From the NCBI GenBank assembly GCA_947095585.1, contig OX352761.1:87568779-87632778 (forward strand): 64,000 bases of DNA, in the 5' to 3' direction. The first letter of the stretch is position 1. Each line of letters begins with the position of its first letter. Source of the stretch: Nephrocerus scutellatus. Taxonomy: Eukaryota; Arthropoda; Insecta; Diptera; Pipunculidae. A program made the position numbers and the translations under genes. Below, piece after piece: positions 1 to 10,329 of the stretch. Below the pieces are notes generated by a model, which worked only from the letters and a program-made list of their open reading frames with translations, was not told the origin of the DNA and did not search any database.

Positions 1-640
1 AGGAAAACTCTAAATGTATGTTCCGCAGTTCTACGATTTTTGCGAGCATTTCTGTCTTAAAGTTAGCAGAAACGGCTCTTGGCAGATCTTTTAGTAATTC
101 CATCGCCATCATCAAAAACAGCTGATCGGCGCTTTAACCAACTGCAGCTGACCTAGCTGGAATTGCTAACTGTTCTTCAAATTTTGTAATTGCGTTTCCA
201 AAACGAAGGCAAACGTCGCCAAAAGCCTCACTCCTTATTTTTTTTTTTTTGTTTGTGGATGCGTTGTTTTCAGGTTGGCGGTTATATATATTTTCGTTAC
301 ATATTGTTCTGAAAAAAAACACAAATTTAATTAGTTCGAAGCACAAAAAACACTGTTTTACCTTCGTGCTTTCATTGTCTTTTAAAAACTCACTTTTCTC
401 GCAGATAAGACCACTAGCGGACGGCTGGTTCATCTTTTTTAACTCTCGTGCATATCTTTCCCGCAAAGCCTTCCATTTTTCCTTGCACTCATTAACTAAA
501 ATTAAAATAAACAAACTCAGAGCTCATAGTTTTAAGAGAAAATATGATGTTAACTGTTTTGTTATTCTCGGTGCTTATTTGTCCCCATGCCTTCTCCTTT
601 TCTATACGATTAAAATAATTCGGATGCAACCAGATAGAAC
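1..640 (-). pseudogene. Broken MADF-BESS protein gene
   Basis: Read on the minus strand, the piece near 545-600 contains KEKAWGQIS and the piece near 420-490 contains NECKEKWKALRERYARELKKM, together the pattern of a MADF (Myb/SANT-like, Adf-1 type) DNA-binding domain. Bases about 15-115 in another frame contain DQLFLMMAMELLKDLPRAV, resembling a BESS protein-interaction motif; MADF plus BESS is a known insect regulator architecture. An acceptor-like TTTTAG lies at about 496, and 309-361 looks like a 53-bp GT-AG intron, but the frame after it meets a stop and the BESS part is frameshifted. It is either a dead paralogue of a host regulator or a transposon-associated MADF protein. The 3' end is cut by the window edge. 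Confidence 0.5.
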
Positions 641-1129
641 ACGTGTTGATAGCCCCCCGCCGGTTGAACTACCATAGCAAAATACTGAAGTACAGCTGAC
701 TCCATCTCAGACTCATCATGAGCTCAGCAAATACATATAATATATTAGATAATAATATAATAGTTAGTTCACCGGGATAGGTGGGAGAAGAATCTTGTCC
801 GTGAACTTGAATAATACAGAAAACAAGGCCTGCACCAGCCGTGGATGTTCTACAACATAGTCCATGGTTTTACGCAATATACACCGCATTTTTGCATACT
901 GCAAAGACCGCCGATTTCAAAAGCATATTGGAGCGAAAAAGAGCTTTTTTATGAGTTTATTAAATAGCCAGGTATACTGCCGCCACCAAGCATATACGTT
1001 GTTAGCAGAGCGATAAATCGACTCAAGAATAATAAGGTTTCGGGATGAGATGGATCCCAGCAGATCTGATCAATTTTTTTTTTATAATTTGGGCACGCGT
1101 AAAGAGGTTCGCGCCCTTATAATGGTTGG
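641..1129. other. No gene seen
   Basis: AT-rich sequence without a supported coding region. 600-660 holds a short run that on the minus strand resembles the segment at about 21,060-21,120, so it may be a scrap of a dispersed element. Confidence 0.4.
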
Positions 1130-1378
1130 CTATATGCATGTCCAAGCTTGGACGTTAAGAAAAGGACGAGAAAAGGGGATCATAGCGATGTGGAAAGACA
1201 AAGGTTGGCAGTGCATCCACATACGTGTTGTACGGCTCAAGAACGAATGTCTAAACTTAACTGTATGTCCTAAGATAAGCTTAGGGGTAAACTGATGAGT
1301 ATTTAGATTGCCACCAGTATTGCGGTTGAATTGAAAGAGTGGAGACATGCAACTGGCTATATCTCTTGAGCACCGCTG
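1130..1378 (-). mobile_element. Jockey-like ORF2 3'-end fragment
   Basis: The minus strand is a diverged copy of the extreme C-terminal coding part of the jockey-like family seen best at 21,460-22,255: the CSREIASCMPPL, FNRNTRGALN, FGRTVKFRDSFFSRTTRMW and ALPSSVFPHHYDP blocks appear in order with substitutions. Only the tail after the RT thumb is present and frames are disrupted. It is followed directly on the plus strand by an unrelated RT fragment. Confidence 0.8.
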
Positions 1379-1381
1379 AAG

Positions 1382-1930
1382 TATGAGATAAGGAGCGATG
1401 CGAGATGATTGGAGAAAAGGCATCCTGTGGCCCATACATAAGAAGGGAGATATCGCAGCGTGCAGCAATTATCGTCGTATAATGTGGTTGAGTACCGCGT
1501 ATAAGATTTTTTCCTCTATCTTTCAAGGCAGGATATCCGATTATCATCATCGTTCGTTCAACCTGTGTGGCTTCATCCCAGGCAAATCAACAACTGATCA
1601 GATTTTCACCCATAGGCTGGTGATGGAAAAAAGACTAGTTTTAAAACTCACTACACACTGTTATAGACTTAGACTTTATAGCCGCCTTTGATAGCATAGC
1701 CACGGTAGAACTTTATAAAGCCATAAGAGAATTCGGCATCGCAAATAAACTGACACGACTGTGTAGGTTAGCCATGACCCGTGTTATAAGCCAAGTAAAA
1801 ATATCCGACATATCAAGCCCATTAAATTTCTATAAAGGGCTGCGAGAAGGGGTTGGGCTGGCCTTCGTCCTCTTCAACCTGGATTCGGAGAAAGTGATCC
1901 GAGACTTTGATGTGACAGGCATCACAAATA
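1382..1930 (+). pseudogene. Non-LTR reverse transcriptase fragment
   Basis: In successive plus frames one reads DWRKGILWPIHKKGD followed by CSNYRRI, GKSTTDQIFT, then DFIAAFDSIATVELYKAIREFG and GLREGVGLAFVLFNLDSEKVI. These are RT fingers and palm blocks: the KKGD/NYR block, the GxSTxDQIF block, the catalytic-aspartate FxAAFDSI block and the GLRxGxGL block. The YADD block is missing, so only the first half of the palm remains. At least two frame changes show it is dead. The family differs from the jockey-like one next to it, and I cannot place it in a clade. Confidence 0.75.
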
Positions 1931-2099
1931 AAACTAGCAACAAATTATTAAAACACAACTTCAAACAACTTACCAAAAACAAATCCCGATTCGATTGAAC
2001 TGCATTGAAAGTATTTTTTTTTATATTTTCATTTGCACCAAAATCACAAATAATTTTCGCGTCTATTTTCACAAAAATCGTGACAAAAATAACTTTATC

Positions 2100-2364
2100 T
2101 ATCAATGTATTTAAATGTGTGCGTTTAAACCTTCACCGTTCGATAAGAATATACAGGTCGCTGGACAAATTGGTTGATCAAAATAAGGACCATTTACGCA
2201 TAGCGGAAGAAGAAAGAAGGCATAACAGAGAAATGGAGAGTTTTGCTCAAAAAATCCATAACCATCAGAAAGAATTGGAAAGAATTGCCCAAGAAAAGTT
2301 AAAACTTAAACAAAAGATGCTTGAATGTGAAATCGAGAAGCTCGACAACTTAATATCACACTGA
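2100..2364 (+). pseudogene. Coiled-coil C-terminus, possible Harbinger second protein
   Basis: An open frame ends at 2364 and codes for a highly charged helical tail (EEERRHNREMESFAQKIHNH, then KELERIAQEKLKLKQKM, ending in LDNLISH). Such tails are common in the Myb/SANT-like second proteins of PIF/Harbinger transposons, and a Harbinger transposase lies just downstream on the opposite strand. That link is inference from position and composition; no Myb domain is seen here. Confidence 0.35.
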
Positions 2365-2399
2365 GTTTTTCATTATGAATTTTAATCCTTTGACACATC

Positions 2400-2560
2400 A
2401 TGTGATTTTTATTTATTTTCATACCACAACTGAATTGTTTTTTTATTTATTTTTCTACCACAACTGAATTGTGATTTTTATTTTTTATTAACCAAAAAAT
2501 GAATTGTGATATTTTTTAATTTATTTCCATTGTATCTTGATGGAATCAATACATAGATGT
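2400..2560. repeat. Short AT-rich tandem repeats
   Basis: Two to three degenerate units built on ACCACAACTGAATTGTGAT separated by T-rich runs. No function is evident. Confidence 0.5.
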
Positions 2561-2759
2561 AACTAGAAAGTTTGCATTATTTGATTTCTTATTTGTACGG
2601 CTTTATTGGTTTCTGGTTGTACATTTCCTTTTGCTGGTTAACTTGCTAAGTTATCCTCCACTTCCTCGGGTTTTTTTAAAAACACATTGAATTGCATACA
2701 ATTGTTGTGCACGGCGTAGCATACATTTACTATTTGTGCCGCTTTGTTGGGTTCGTAGT

Positions 2760-3074
2760 GAAGTGATCTTACTGACATTGGAGTGGTGCTGGCTAAATCT
2801 GCTTTCCTGACTTTTCAAATCTACTGATCGAAATGGTGTCAACAGCCAAGGTAAAAGGGGATAGCCAGCATCAGCTACAAAAACAACGAAAAAGTATCTA
2901 ATAAACATAAAAAGTAAGTTGTACTTACGCAGAAGCCTTGTACTTGTATTTCCCCTAGTGTACATATTTTCAAAATATGTAGATGCATCACTGGCATTCC
3001 ATATAAACGAATCGTGGTTACATCCTGGGAACCTTGCGTCAATGCACCGTATCCATAACTTATGATCACAAATC
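2760..3074 (-). pseudogene. PIF/Harbinger transposase (DDE) fragment with intron
   Basis: On the minus strand one exon runs from an acceptor-like TTTTTAG at about 3,075 through CDHKLWIRCIDARFPGCNHD, which carries the first catalytic aspartate region (DA.FPG..HDS) of HARBI1-type transposases. A 54-bp intron follows (2,875-2,928; donor GTAAGT, acceptor TTTTTGTAG). Splicing it keeps the frame and leads into DAGYPLLPWLLTP, the second catalytic aspartate block. The protein would cut and paste Harbinger DNA in the nucleus. The N-terminal half and the C-terminal glutamate region are not recognisable, so this is a remnant. A coiled-coil ORF at 2,100-2,364 may belong to the same transposon. Confidence 0.7.
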
Positions 3075-3759
3075 TAAAAAGAAAAATGATTACTTTCCTG
3101 TCCTTTCAATTTATGTTTCTCAAATTATCACTTACATTTATGCTGTGAAATCCTTTCTATTATAGTAAAGGTGGGAATTGGCAGTCTAAGCTATGCTATC
3201 CATTATTTTTTAAAAAGAATTTAATACTTCTTAATTTTATATCCAATTGACAAAAGCTATTTGTTTGACTCAAAATTTGCCTCTGAATCTAAAAATTCTA
3301 AAAAACCTGTTGAAAGAGAGAAAGAAAAAGAAACAAGTATACCTACAGAGAATTCATCTACACCTACATCGTTTTCACCTCAGTTGACCCTAACCATCTC
3401 ATTTACAGCCTCTACTTACAGAATCTTAACAGCATCACAACCACCTTTAGCTGCTCAATCAATAGAACCTCAACTTTACAGGGTGTTTAGGTGGCAATTA
3501 CTTGGTTAATTTCGTGAAAAAAATCGTATAGGCGGGGGGGGGGGGGTTCTATTTTCCATAATTTTTAATTTAAGGAAAACTCATATCTAAACATAAATAA
3601 ATTGAGCGCATTTTATAGTCCGAGTGAATCATATCACCTCTTTTTGTACGGAAAACTCAATCATATACATACTATGAAATATAAATTGATCTAACTTCCG
3701 TTTAAATTGGGCCACGCCAACTAGGCTGTGTAGAGCTAGTTTTCACCTTTCATTTGACA
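3075..3759. other. No gene seen; AT-rich, poly-G run
   Basis: A plus-strand open frame at 3,261-3,509 is low-complexity (Ser/Thr/Pro/Lys rich) and unlike any family I know. A run of about 13 G lies near 3,533-3,546. Nothing else is supported. Confidence 0.4.
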
Positions 3760-3851
3760 CCAATACTTACGCCCTCCCACTTTAAAACACGCCTCCTTTT
3801 TGACTTTTATTAAAAAGAATGTTTTTAGACTTTAACTCTGTTGAATTGGAA
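3760..3851 (+). repeat. 92-bp direct repeat, left copy
   Basis: Starts CCAATACTTACGCCCTCCCA and ends GTTGAATTGGAA; it recurs at 4,468-4,559 with two substitutions. It borders the LOA-like 5' fragment on its left side. Confidence 0.85.
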
Positions 3852-4467
3852 TTGGCACAGGAAACAACCGCACTGTCCAAAAGTCCGCACTAAACTAATT
3901 AAAATGAAAGTAGTATCGATTATATAAGATGACCGATAAATCTTCAATCTTGTTTCTTCGTGTATGAATTCTTTGATTCTCTTGTTATAGTTCTTTTCCT
4001 GTAAACACGTGATTTTTTTTATGTGATGTAAAGGTAAACATCTCCTACCTGAGCATCAAACTTGCCGAGTTGTAGGGGCTAAGTAGGGTCAAAGATTCTT
4101 GGGATGAGTCCTAAAACCAAAGGTCACTCCTCACCCTCTCCCCTCCACCATCAGCCCCTTTCTTTCCTCACCAACATCTCCTAATCCGCTGGGCTGGATT
4201 AAGGTGTTATACATACCGTCCGGAGAATCAGCCTGGCTGTGAGCCCATTTTTAAAACAAAAACCCATTTTTCTTTTGCTAGTTTTAGTAAAACTAGCACA
4301 AACCATTCGAAGACCGGTACTTTATCACGACCGGACGGTAGCACGGTGCCATTGATGTCTATCGGAAATGCTCCTGCAACAGTGATTAGTAATTTATCCA
4401 CTGCAGACAAGCGCAGGGCGGCTACAATTGCTGAGCCTTCTACTAACAGCGGTGAAATGTAACATCT
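3852..4467 (+). mobile_element. LOA-like non-LTR 5' fragment
   Basis: From about 3,865 this is highly similar to 7,305-7,897, the 5' leader and start of ORF1 of the LOA-like element: shared landmarks include ACAACCGCACTGTCCAAAAG, the pyrimidine-rich CACCCTCTCCCCTCCACCAT and ACCGTCCGGAGAATCAGCC. It stops at the shared TACTAACAGCGGT. Having the 5' end and lacking the 3' end is the reverse of usual 5' truncation. It sits exactly between two 92-bp direct repeats. Confidence 0.8.
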
Positions 4468-4559
4468 CCAATACTTACGCCCTCCCACTTTAAAACACGC
4501 CTCCTTTTTGACTATTATTAAAAAGAACGTTTTTAGACTTTAACTCTGTTGAATTGGAA
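4468..4559 (+). repeat. 92-bp direct repeat, right copy
   Basis: Second copy of the 3,760-3,851 sequence, with one T/A and one T/C difference, directly after the LOA-like fragment. Confidence 0.85.
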
Positions 4560-5199
4560 GGGAGGGGGAATTTTTTATTACCTATCATTTGGTACCAAAC
4601 CTTTTTCAAAGCAATTAAATAGATGCACGCTTCTAAAAAAACTCAAAACTTTGCTTTCAGGGAAGGCGTGTCCGAGAGCTCTAACCCATATTCTGGGTTA
4701 TACCATAGTTTAGCCAAACTTTTCGGTAATTAAAGTTGTAATTTGTGAATTTATAAACTTGTGTTGTGTTTTATTTGCAAAATCCTCTACGAACTCGAAA
4801 GCCTAAAATTTCGTAACAATATGTATACCGAATTATCCCCATATAAATTAAATTAAAACTGTTGAAAAACGGAGACATCGAGCATTTACGTCGGTTGCCT
4901 AAAAGTGTTTAAACACATACATAAACACAACTCTAAAGCCAAACGAAAAAATGAAATGGAAACGTAATTATGTTCTGCAATACAAAATTTATTTCTAATT
5001 TATATAATAAACTACAATTTCATTAAATTTTTCGTGGCCTACGGAATGAAATTGCTTCTATTTTTTTTTTCAAAACTTGATTATCAGAATCGATTTTTCG
5101 TTGTTGCTTTTTCCGATTTACAGCGGCACTGGTCAATCTTGGTATAGGAGGCTGCATCGTATTTGTCTGAAATATGAAAATTATTTTAAAGTGTTTGCT
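4560..5199. other. No gene seen
   Basis: AT-rich sequence. A small minus-strand open frame at 5,023-5,238 has a basic segment but no recognisable domain. Confidence 0.4.
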
Positions 5200-5345
5200 C
5201 ATGTAAATTTTGGAGATACACGTGCAAATTTTGAGCAAAATCGGGTTAATTTTGAAAAAAAAAAAATGGGAGCCCTCGACCCTGGGGCCAAATTTTTACA
5301 GAAAGTGTTGTCATCGGAGGCAACGCGATATACAATCCCAATCGA
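5200..5345 (+). repeat. Dispersed GGGAGCCC-type repeat
   Basis: Contains GGAGATACACGTGCAAATTT, AATCGGGTTAATTTTG, GGGAGCCCTCGACCCTGGGG and CAAATTTTTACAGAAAGTGT in the order also found at 59,405-59,600, 60,700-60,880 and 61,070-61,690. Unclassified family. Confidence 0.7.
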
Positions 5346-5384
5346 ATGTTTGACAACTAGAATATTTCTTATCGTCAGCAGGTA

Positions 5385-5790
5385 AATTGCCGATAAGATA
5401 GTTGTAATGCTCGGCTATATGCTATGAGCCTGTTCTTTGAATGCCTGTGGACCATAGCGATGTGAAAAGACAGAACTTGACAGAGCAGGTGTACGCCTGA
5501 ACTTAACTGAACGACCGAAGAACGGCTTGAGGGTAAACTGATAGCATTTAGAGCGCCATGAGTATTACGATTGAATTCCAGGAGACGTGGCATGCAAGTA
5601 TTTTTTTATTGAGCACCGCTGATGGAAGAAGCGATAACACAGTTACAAGCCGGAAACGTTCCTGCGGTGTTCAAGCAAATCTGTTGACTTCGCAATGTTT
5701 TCATCACCGATAAGCTTTAAATCTCGCTTTTGAATTCTATCTTGCAGATGCAAGGACTCAGGTTTGGGGCGAATAAACGTCCCAATGCTG
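5385..5790 (-). mobile_element. Jockey-like ORF2 3'-end fragment
   Basis: Minus-strand translation in shifting frames gives FIRPKPES, DLKLIGDENIAKSTDLLEHR, EHRRNVSGL, then the FNRNTHGALN and FGRSVKFR-like blocks. This is the same C-terminal domain as at 21,700-22,150. It is decayed and truncated on both sides. Confidence 0.75.
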
Positions 5791-6038
5791 CACTGTTGTC
5801 ATGTTACATGTTTAGATACACTTTTATTTTTTTTTATACTTTTTTGTATTTCTAATTCCAGAAAATAAAATTACTCCTTATCCAAGTATATTACACTTAC
5901 AGATATACAGATATTGTTTTGCTTACATAATTTATCATTGGAGTAACAGACATGGTGTCCTTTTAAATGTGAAGAAGCAGTTGGTTCCGTGAACTATTAT
6001 AATGAATGTATATTAATATTTCAGTATTCAGTAAATAT
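5791..6038. other. No gene seen
   Basis: AT-rich spacer before the hAT-type element; no coding or RNA signal recognised. Confidence 0.4.
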
Positions 6039-7031
6039 TAGAGCCCTGCGCGGATATGTTTTTTCGTATCCGCATCCGATCCGCATCCGCAAAAAAAATA
6101 AAAAAAAATCCGCATCCGCACTCGCGAAAAATCTTAAAATGCGCATCCGCACTCATCCGCATCCGCAAAATAGATTTTTTTTTTTCAAACAAATAAATAA
6201 GATCATATAGTCTTCTAAGTATAACAAAAAAAACACTTCATAAAAGTTTCGTAGTTTTCTTTTAATATCGTTGTCCTCTATAGTTCTGAACAATACTAAG
6301 AAGATTACTCGATCTAACTTACTTGATTTAGAAAGTAAAAAAAAAACAATCTGGTTTGTATTTTTTATCAGTAATTGTTATTTCAAGTTGTAAAATAATT
6401 AAAAGGGTTAGTTAAAATTCTTTAATTCAATTTTTTATATTATATTTAAATTTATAACCTTAAATTAATTTATAATAAGTCCCAATAGCTTTTACCTATT
6501 AGGATATCATCCACAAGATCAGCATCAATCGCACATCTTTTATCGGTCATAATGTTACCTGATGTAGAAAAAAGGCGATCGTTTAAGTGCAAATGTTGAT
6601 TCAATCATATTGCACAATAAAAATATGTCGCAAATTGTGTGTCTCTGTCTAGACTCTAGAGCCTAATGCATTTGCATTACACTATACTATACGTCTTTCG
6701 TACGTATAGTAATAGAAATTGATGTATGTGTAGAAATAAAAAGAAAGATAACGAGTAAGTATACAGTATGTCTATGTATTACACATTACACACACACACA
6801 TTTCACTATCCACAATAGCTTTTTCTTCCAATACTCAATATTGAGATATTTGTATTTGTATTTGTTATAATGCATGCGGATACAATGGAATATCCGCAAT
6901 ATGCGGATAAGATTTCTAAATCTGCATCCGCACTCATCCGCTAAAAACTATTGCGGTTATATCCGCTTTAATCCGCGGATAGCGGATAATTGCGGATATC
7001 CGCGGATATTACTATCCGATGCAGGGCTCTA
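6039..7031 (-). mobile_element. Non-autonomous hAT-type element
   Basis: The ends are inverted copies of TAGAGCCCTGC (6,039-6,049; complement at 7,021-7,031), which fits the hAT terminal rule YARNG. Inside both ends are many GCGGAT/ATCCGC words, the sort of sub-terminal repeats hAT transposases bind. Near 6,490-6,600 the minus strand reads NDRLFSTSGNIMTDKRC then DADLVDDILIGK, matching the C-terminal dimerisation (hATC) domain of hAT transposases. The catalytic core is absent, so the element must have relied on another copy for movement. The 8-bp flanks (GTAAATAT and ATTATATA) do not match, so I cannot show a target duplication. Confidence 0.75.
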
Positions 7032-7305
7032 ATTATATATACCTCGTAAATAATTTAAGAAAAGGACTAAATGAATTGTGTGAATCAACGTTTACAATTT
7101 TCTATATAAGTGGATCTGTAGAGGTCAGTACAAGTAGGTAATACCTCGAGAGGGCCCTATTAAAATCAGTGGGCCCATGGTAGGTTCAGAAAAGGACCGG
7201 TTTTCGCGGTAAGGATAATATAAGATGACTGTAACATCTGACAAACATAGAAAAACATCGTTTACGCATAGAATCCCCTCAGAACTATATAGCGCACAGC
7301 GAAAG
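7032..7305. other. No gene seen
   Basis: Spacer between the hAT-type element and the LOA-like element; no supported feature. Confidence 0.4.
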
Positions 7306-7642
7306 AACAACCGCACTGTCCAAAAGTCCGCACTAAACTAATCAAAATGAAAGTAGTATCGATTATATAAGATGACCGATAAATCTTCAATCTTGTTTCT
7401 TCGAGTATGAATTCTTTGATTCTCTTGTTATAGTTCTTTTCCTGTAAGCACGTGATTTTTTTTCATGTGATGTAAAGGTAAACATCTCCTACCTAAGCAT
7501 CAAACTTGCCAAATTGTAGGGGCTAAGTAGGGTCAAAGATTCTTGGGATGAGTCCTGAAACCAAAGGTCACTCTTCACCCTCTCCCCTCCACCATCATCC
7601 CCTTTCTTTCCTCACCAACATCTTCTCATCCGCTGGGCTGGA
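7306..7642 (+). mobile_element. LOA-like element, 5' leader
   Basis: Near-identical to 3,865-4,200 and partly repeated at 59,820-60,000. Includes the landmark GTTGTAGGGGCTAAGTA. It precedes ORF1 and is presumably the 5' untranslated region with its internal promoter (family knowledge, not shown by sequence). Confidence 0.75.
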
Positions 7643-8154
7643 TTGAGGTGTTATACATACCGTCCGGAGAATCAGCCTGGCTGTGAGCCCATTTTTAAAA
7701 CAAAAAACCATTTTTCTTTTGCTAGTTTTAGTAAAACTAGCACAAACCATTCGAAGACCGGTACTTTATCACGACCGGACGGTAGCACGGTGCCATTGAT
7801 GTCTATCGGAAATGCTCCTGCAACGGTGATTAGTAATTTATCGACTGCAGACAAGCGCAGGGCGGCTACGATGGCTGAGCCTTCTACTAACAGCGGTAGG
7901 AATGTATTTAAAGAAGGAAGTAAAGATCTCCCTATCACCTCAGCGAGCTTTCTAGGCTTCTGGTGGATGTTCGCGACAACGCGCTCCATCTGTACAAGGA
8001 TCGGCGTAATGCTGTTTGGACACTGAAGGCCCTCGGAGCAATTTCGGAACCCAAAAGGACACCGAGGCAGGTCGCCAAGCTTAAATGGGCCCAAGCCCTT
8101 AGCAACAAAGACAGAAAACGGACCAGCGATGACTCTACGTCTAAGCTTCAGTGA
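7643..8154 (+). pseudogene. LOA-like ORF1 (Gag-like) fragment
   Basis: The plus frame reads Ser/Thr/Ala-rich sequence (SKTSTNHSKTGTLSRPDGST, then STADKRRAATMAEPSTNSG). After a frame change near 7,960 it continues as VRDNALHLYKDRRNAVWTLK. No CCHC knuckle is visible because the protein is interrupted at 8,154. It lies directly between the 5' leader and the EN-coding segment, as expected for ORF1 of a LOA/R1-type element. The product would package the element RNA. Confidence 0.55.
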
Positions 8155-9357
8155 TCGGTGAAGGAAACCGCTTCGGTTTCTAAAAGACTTAAAGTGCATA
8201 ACACCAGCACACTTAGTCTCTCCACCGTTACATCTCAGAGGTCCTTCAGCGATATCCTTAGGGGCATCTTGGCCTGCCATTCACTCCATCTGCTTAAAGG
8301 CGGAGAGGATAATTTCCTCATCCAAGAAACATGGATTTTTAACAACCTGGTTTGCGGACTTATGATTCCTGGATATTACTCGCTATATGTAGAAGATAAA
8401 GGTAACCCTAAATCCTGCATATTAGTGAAACTTAGTCTAAATGTATTTTTAAAAACTTTTATTTGTTTTTTTGTTATTTGTCTGTATTTCCGAATAGTTT
8501 GAGTTGAGGTCCTTTTTAACCACCTTCCAAATGACCTAGAGATCTAAAATGTAGTCACTTTTGAAGTCCCAAATAGCATTTTTTTTATTCCGCTTGTGGC
8601 GCGTGTGATGGGTTGAAAAATTTGTTTTTCGACTTCTTTAAGGTGAGCAGCTCAATGTCAGGGACCAATTTTGATATCCCAATTGTGACATCGGGTGGCA
8701 TGACTGGCATCGGCTTATCGCGCCCAAGACCAGGTAGGCGTGGGCGGTGAACCAACCTTCGTAATCAGGAGTCGATAAGAAGTTTCAGATATTGTCACCG
8801 ACTCTCTGAACTAAAGAATTCTAGACTGGAAGGTGTTGCCTACACATTTTTCCTCCGAATGCCGGTACATTCAATTCAGCTTAGATGTTACACCGCCCCG
8901 CCAATCAGCCTATAGAAATCATAGGAAAACTGACTAGATCAAACACAAAGAAACTTTTAAACGCTATTTAAACTTAAACTCTGACCTTATTATTCCACCT
9001 AGCACTAATGAACTCGACAACAAGGTCAAGGCCTTCACCTGGGCTTTTAATAAAGCGTTGTCTGCTTCCTGCGCTCTTATTCGTCCAAGAGGCAAGAAGA
9101 CATTGGTGGACTTCAGAGCTGGGTCATATTATAAACAGCTGCAGAAAGCTATTCAACGGTGCCAAAGCAACCAAATTGAAACTGACTGGGATGCTAACAA
9201 AGTATCCCCCCAAACTTTATAAAAAAAATTAAGGACAGGCAAGCGCTCTTCTTGGAGACTCTTCTGTAGTAAAATAGAAGAATCATCCGAGGTTTCTAGG
9301 CTAAGAATGATGCAAAAAGACATTGGGCTGTCTTCGACTCTAACATCTATCCTTAAC
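8155..9357 (+). pseudogene. LOA-like ORF2: EN and linker
   Basis: 8,310-8,420 reads IQETWIFNNLVCGL then SKSCILVK-like sequence, the start of an APE-type endonuclease. 8,735-8,880 reads GEPTFVIRSR, EVSDIVTDSLN and RYIQFSLDVTP, the C-terminal EN blocks of R1/LOA elements. 8,900-9,350 reads FKRYLNLNSDL, ELDNKVKAFTWAFNKAL and RGKKTLVDFRAGSYYK, the EN-RT linker, ending at SILNG. The centre of EN is deleted and stops are present. The RT is absent: a Tc1/mariner remnant begins at about 9,340 and coding resumes at 10,330 in the thumb. Confidence 0.75.
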
Positions 9358-10261
9358 GGCACCCCATAGCAAAAAGTCCATTGGAGTCAAATCGCAGCTT
9401 CGTGCAGGACAATTGACATATCCAAAACGACTGATTATTCGGTTGCCAAATTTGGCGCGCAAGAAATCGATTGGGAGTCGGCTTGTATTGAATGTGGCGC
9501 CATTTTGTTGAAACCCAAGGTAGTCCACATTCATTGGGTCGATTTAAGGCCATAAAAAGTTAGTCAGCTGGCTCTGTAACGGTCGGCATTGACGGTAACA
9601 GCGTTTCCAGCAGCGTTCCAGCGAAAACTGGGCCTCCACTCCAAAATCCAAACAAAACTGTCACTCATGGTAGATGTATTGGCTTCTCTACGATTACGTG
9701 TGGCTGTTCCGAACCACAAATCTTGCAGTTGTTTTACATAGCCCCTGGACATGGAAATGCATTTCGCCTAAAAAGATGATTTTTCGACCAAAATCGACGT
9801 CATTATTAAGCTGGTCTATGATCCACGCAGAGAACTGATATCAAAGCGGATGGTCATTTGCTTTCAACTCCTGAGTCATATGAACCTTTCAAGCGAATAA
9901 TCCGAGGTGCAGTATTCTGCTCAGGCTAGTCCTACTAATGGCCAGTTGCTGCGATTGGCGTCGAGTTGAGGTCGATGGGTTCTATCCCACACTATGGGCC
10001 ACAACTGCAATATTCTCGGGCGTACCACCTGTCGGAGCTCAAGGACCTCTTCTTTAGCCAATACCAAACCTTTTTCACGAACTTTATTCTCCAATTTCAA
10101 CAGCGGTTACGCTTGGCGCTCTTTCACGACCCATATTTATTTTCAAAATTCGCACGGTTTCGGCTACAACACTGACATTGAAATTAAATTTTATATATTT
10201 CGAAAAGCTTCTCAAGCGAAAACATGATTGTGTCGTGCCGCGGAATATCAGACTGACAGGC
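9340..10261 (-). pseudogene. Tc1/mariner transposase, decayed
   Basis: On the minus strand the order is HFHVQGLCKTTARFVVRNS (around the second catalytic region), VTVNADRYRA, then FQQNGATFNTSRLPIDFLRA, GNRIISRFGYVNCPARSCDL and TPMDFLLWGAVKDRC. The QQDGAT-like and SCDLTPxDFxLWG blocks are diagnostic of a Tc1/mariner-superfamily DDE/D transposase, and the same family is seen at 48,223-48,792. Frameshifts break it everywhere. The N-terminal helix-turn-helix half near 9,960-10,230 is too decayed to read and terminal repeats were not found. It occupies the place of the missing RT of the LOA-like element. Confidence 0.75.
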
Positions 10262-10329
10262 TGTTAAAATTTCAAGCAAATCGTTAAAAAAAAGTTGGCA
10301 TAGCCTATGATTTAATAACAAACCAGTAG

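Noticed and set aside
134..514. 126-residue minus-strand open frame as an intact gene
   Set aside because: It reads through an intron-like stretch (309-361) and carries only part of a MADF domain; kept as part of a broken gene.
249..677. 142-residue plus-strand open frame
   Set aside because: Antisense to the MADF-BESS remnant; composition shows no domain.
3261..3509. Ser/Thr/Pro-rich plus-strand open frame as a gene
   Set aside because: Low complexity, no domain, and no paralogous copy in the window.
7672..8280. 202-residue minus-strand open frame
   Set aside because: Antisense to the LOA-like ORF1, which has family support and the matching leader on the plus strand.
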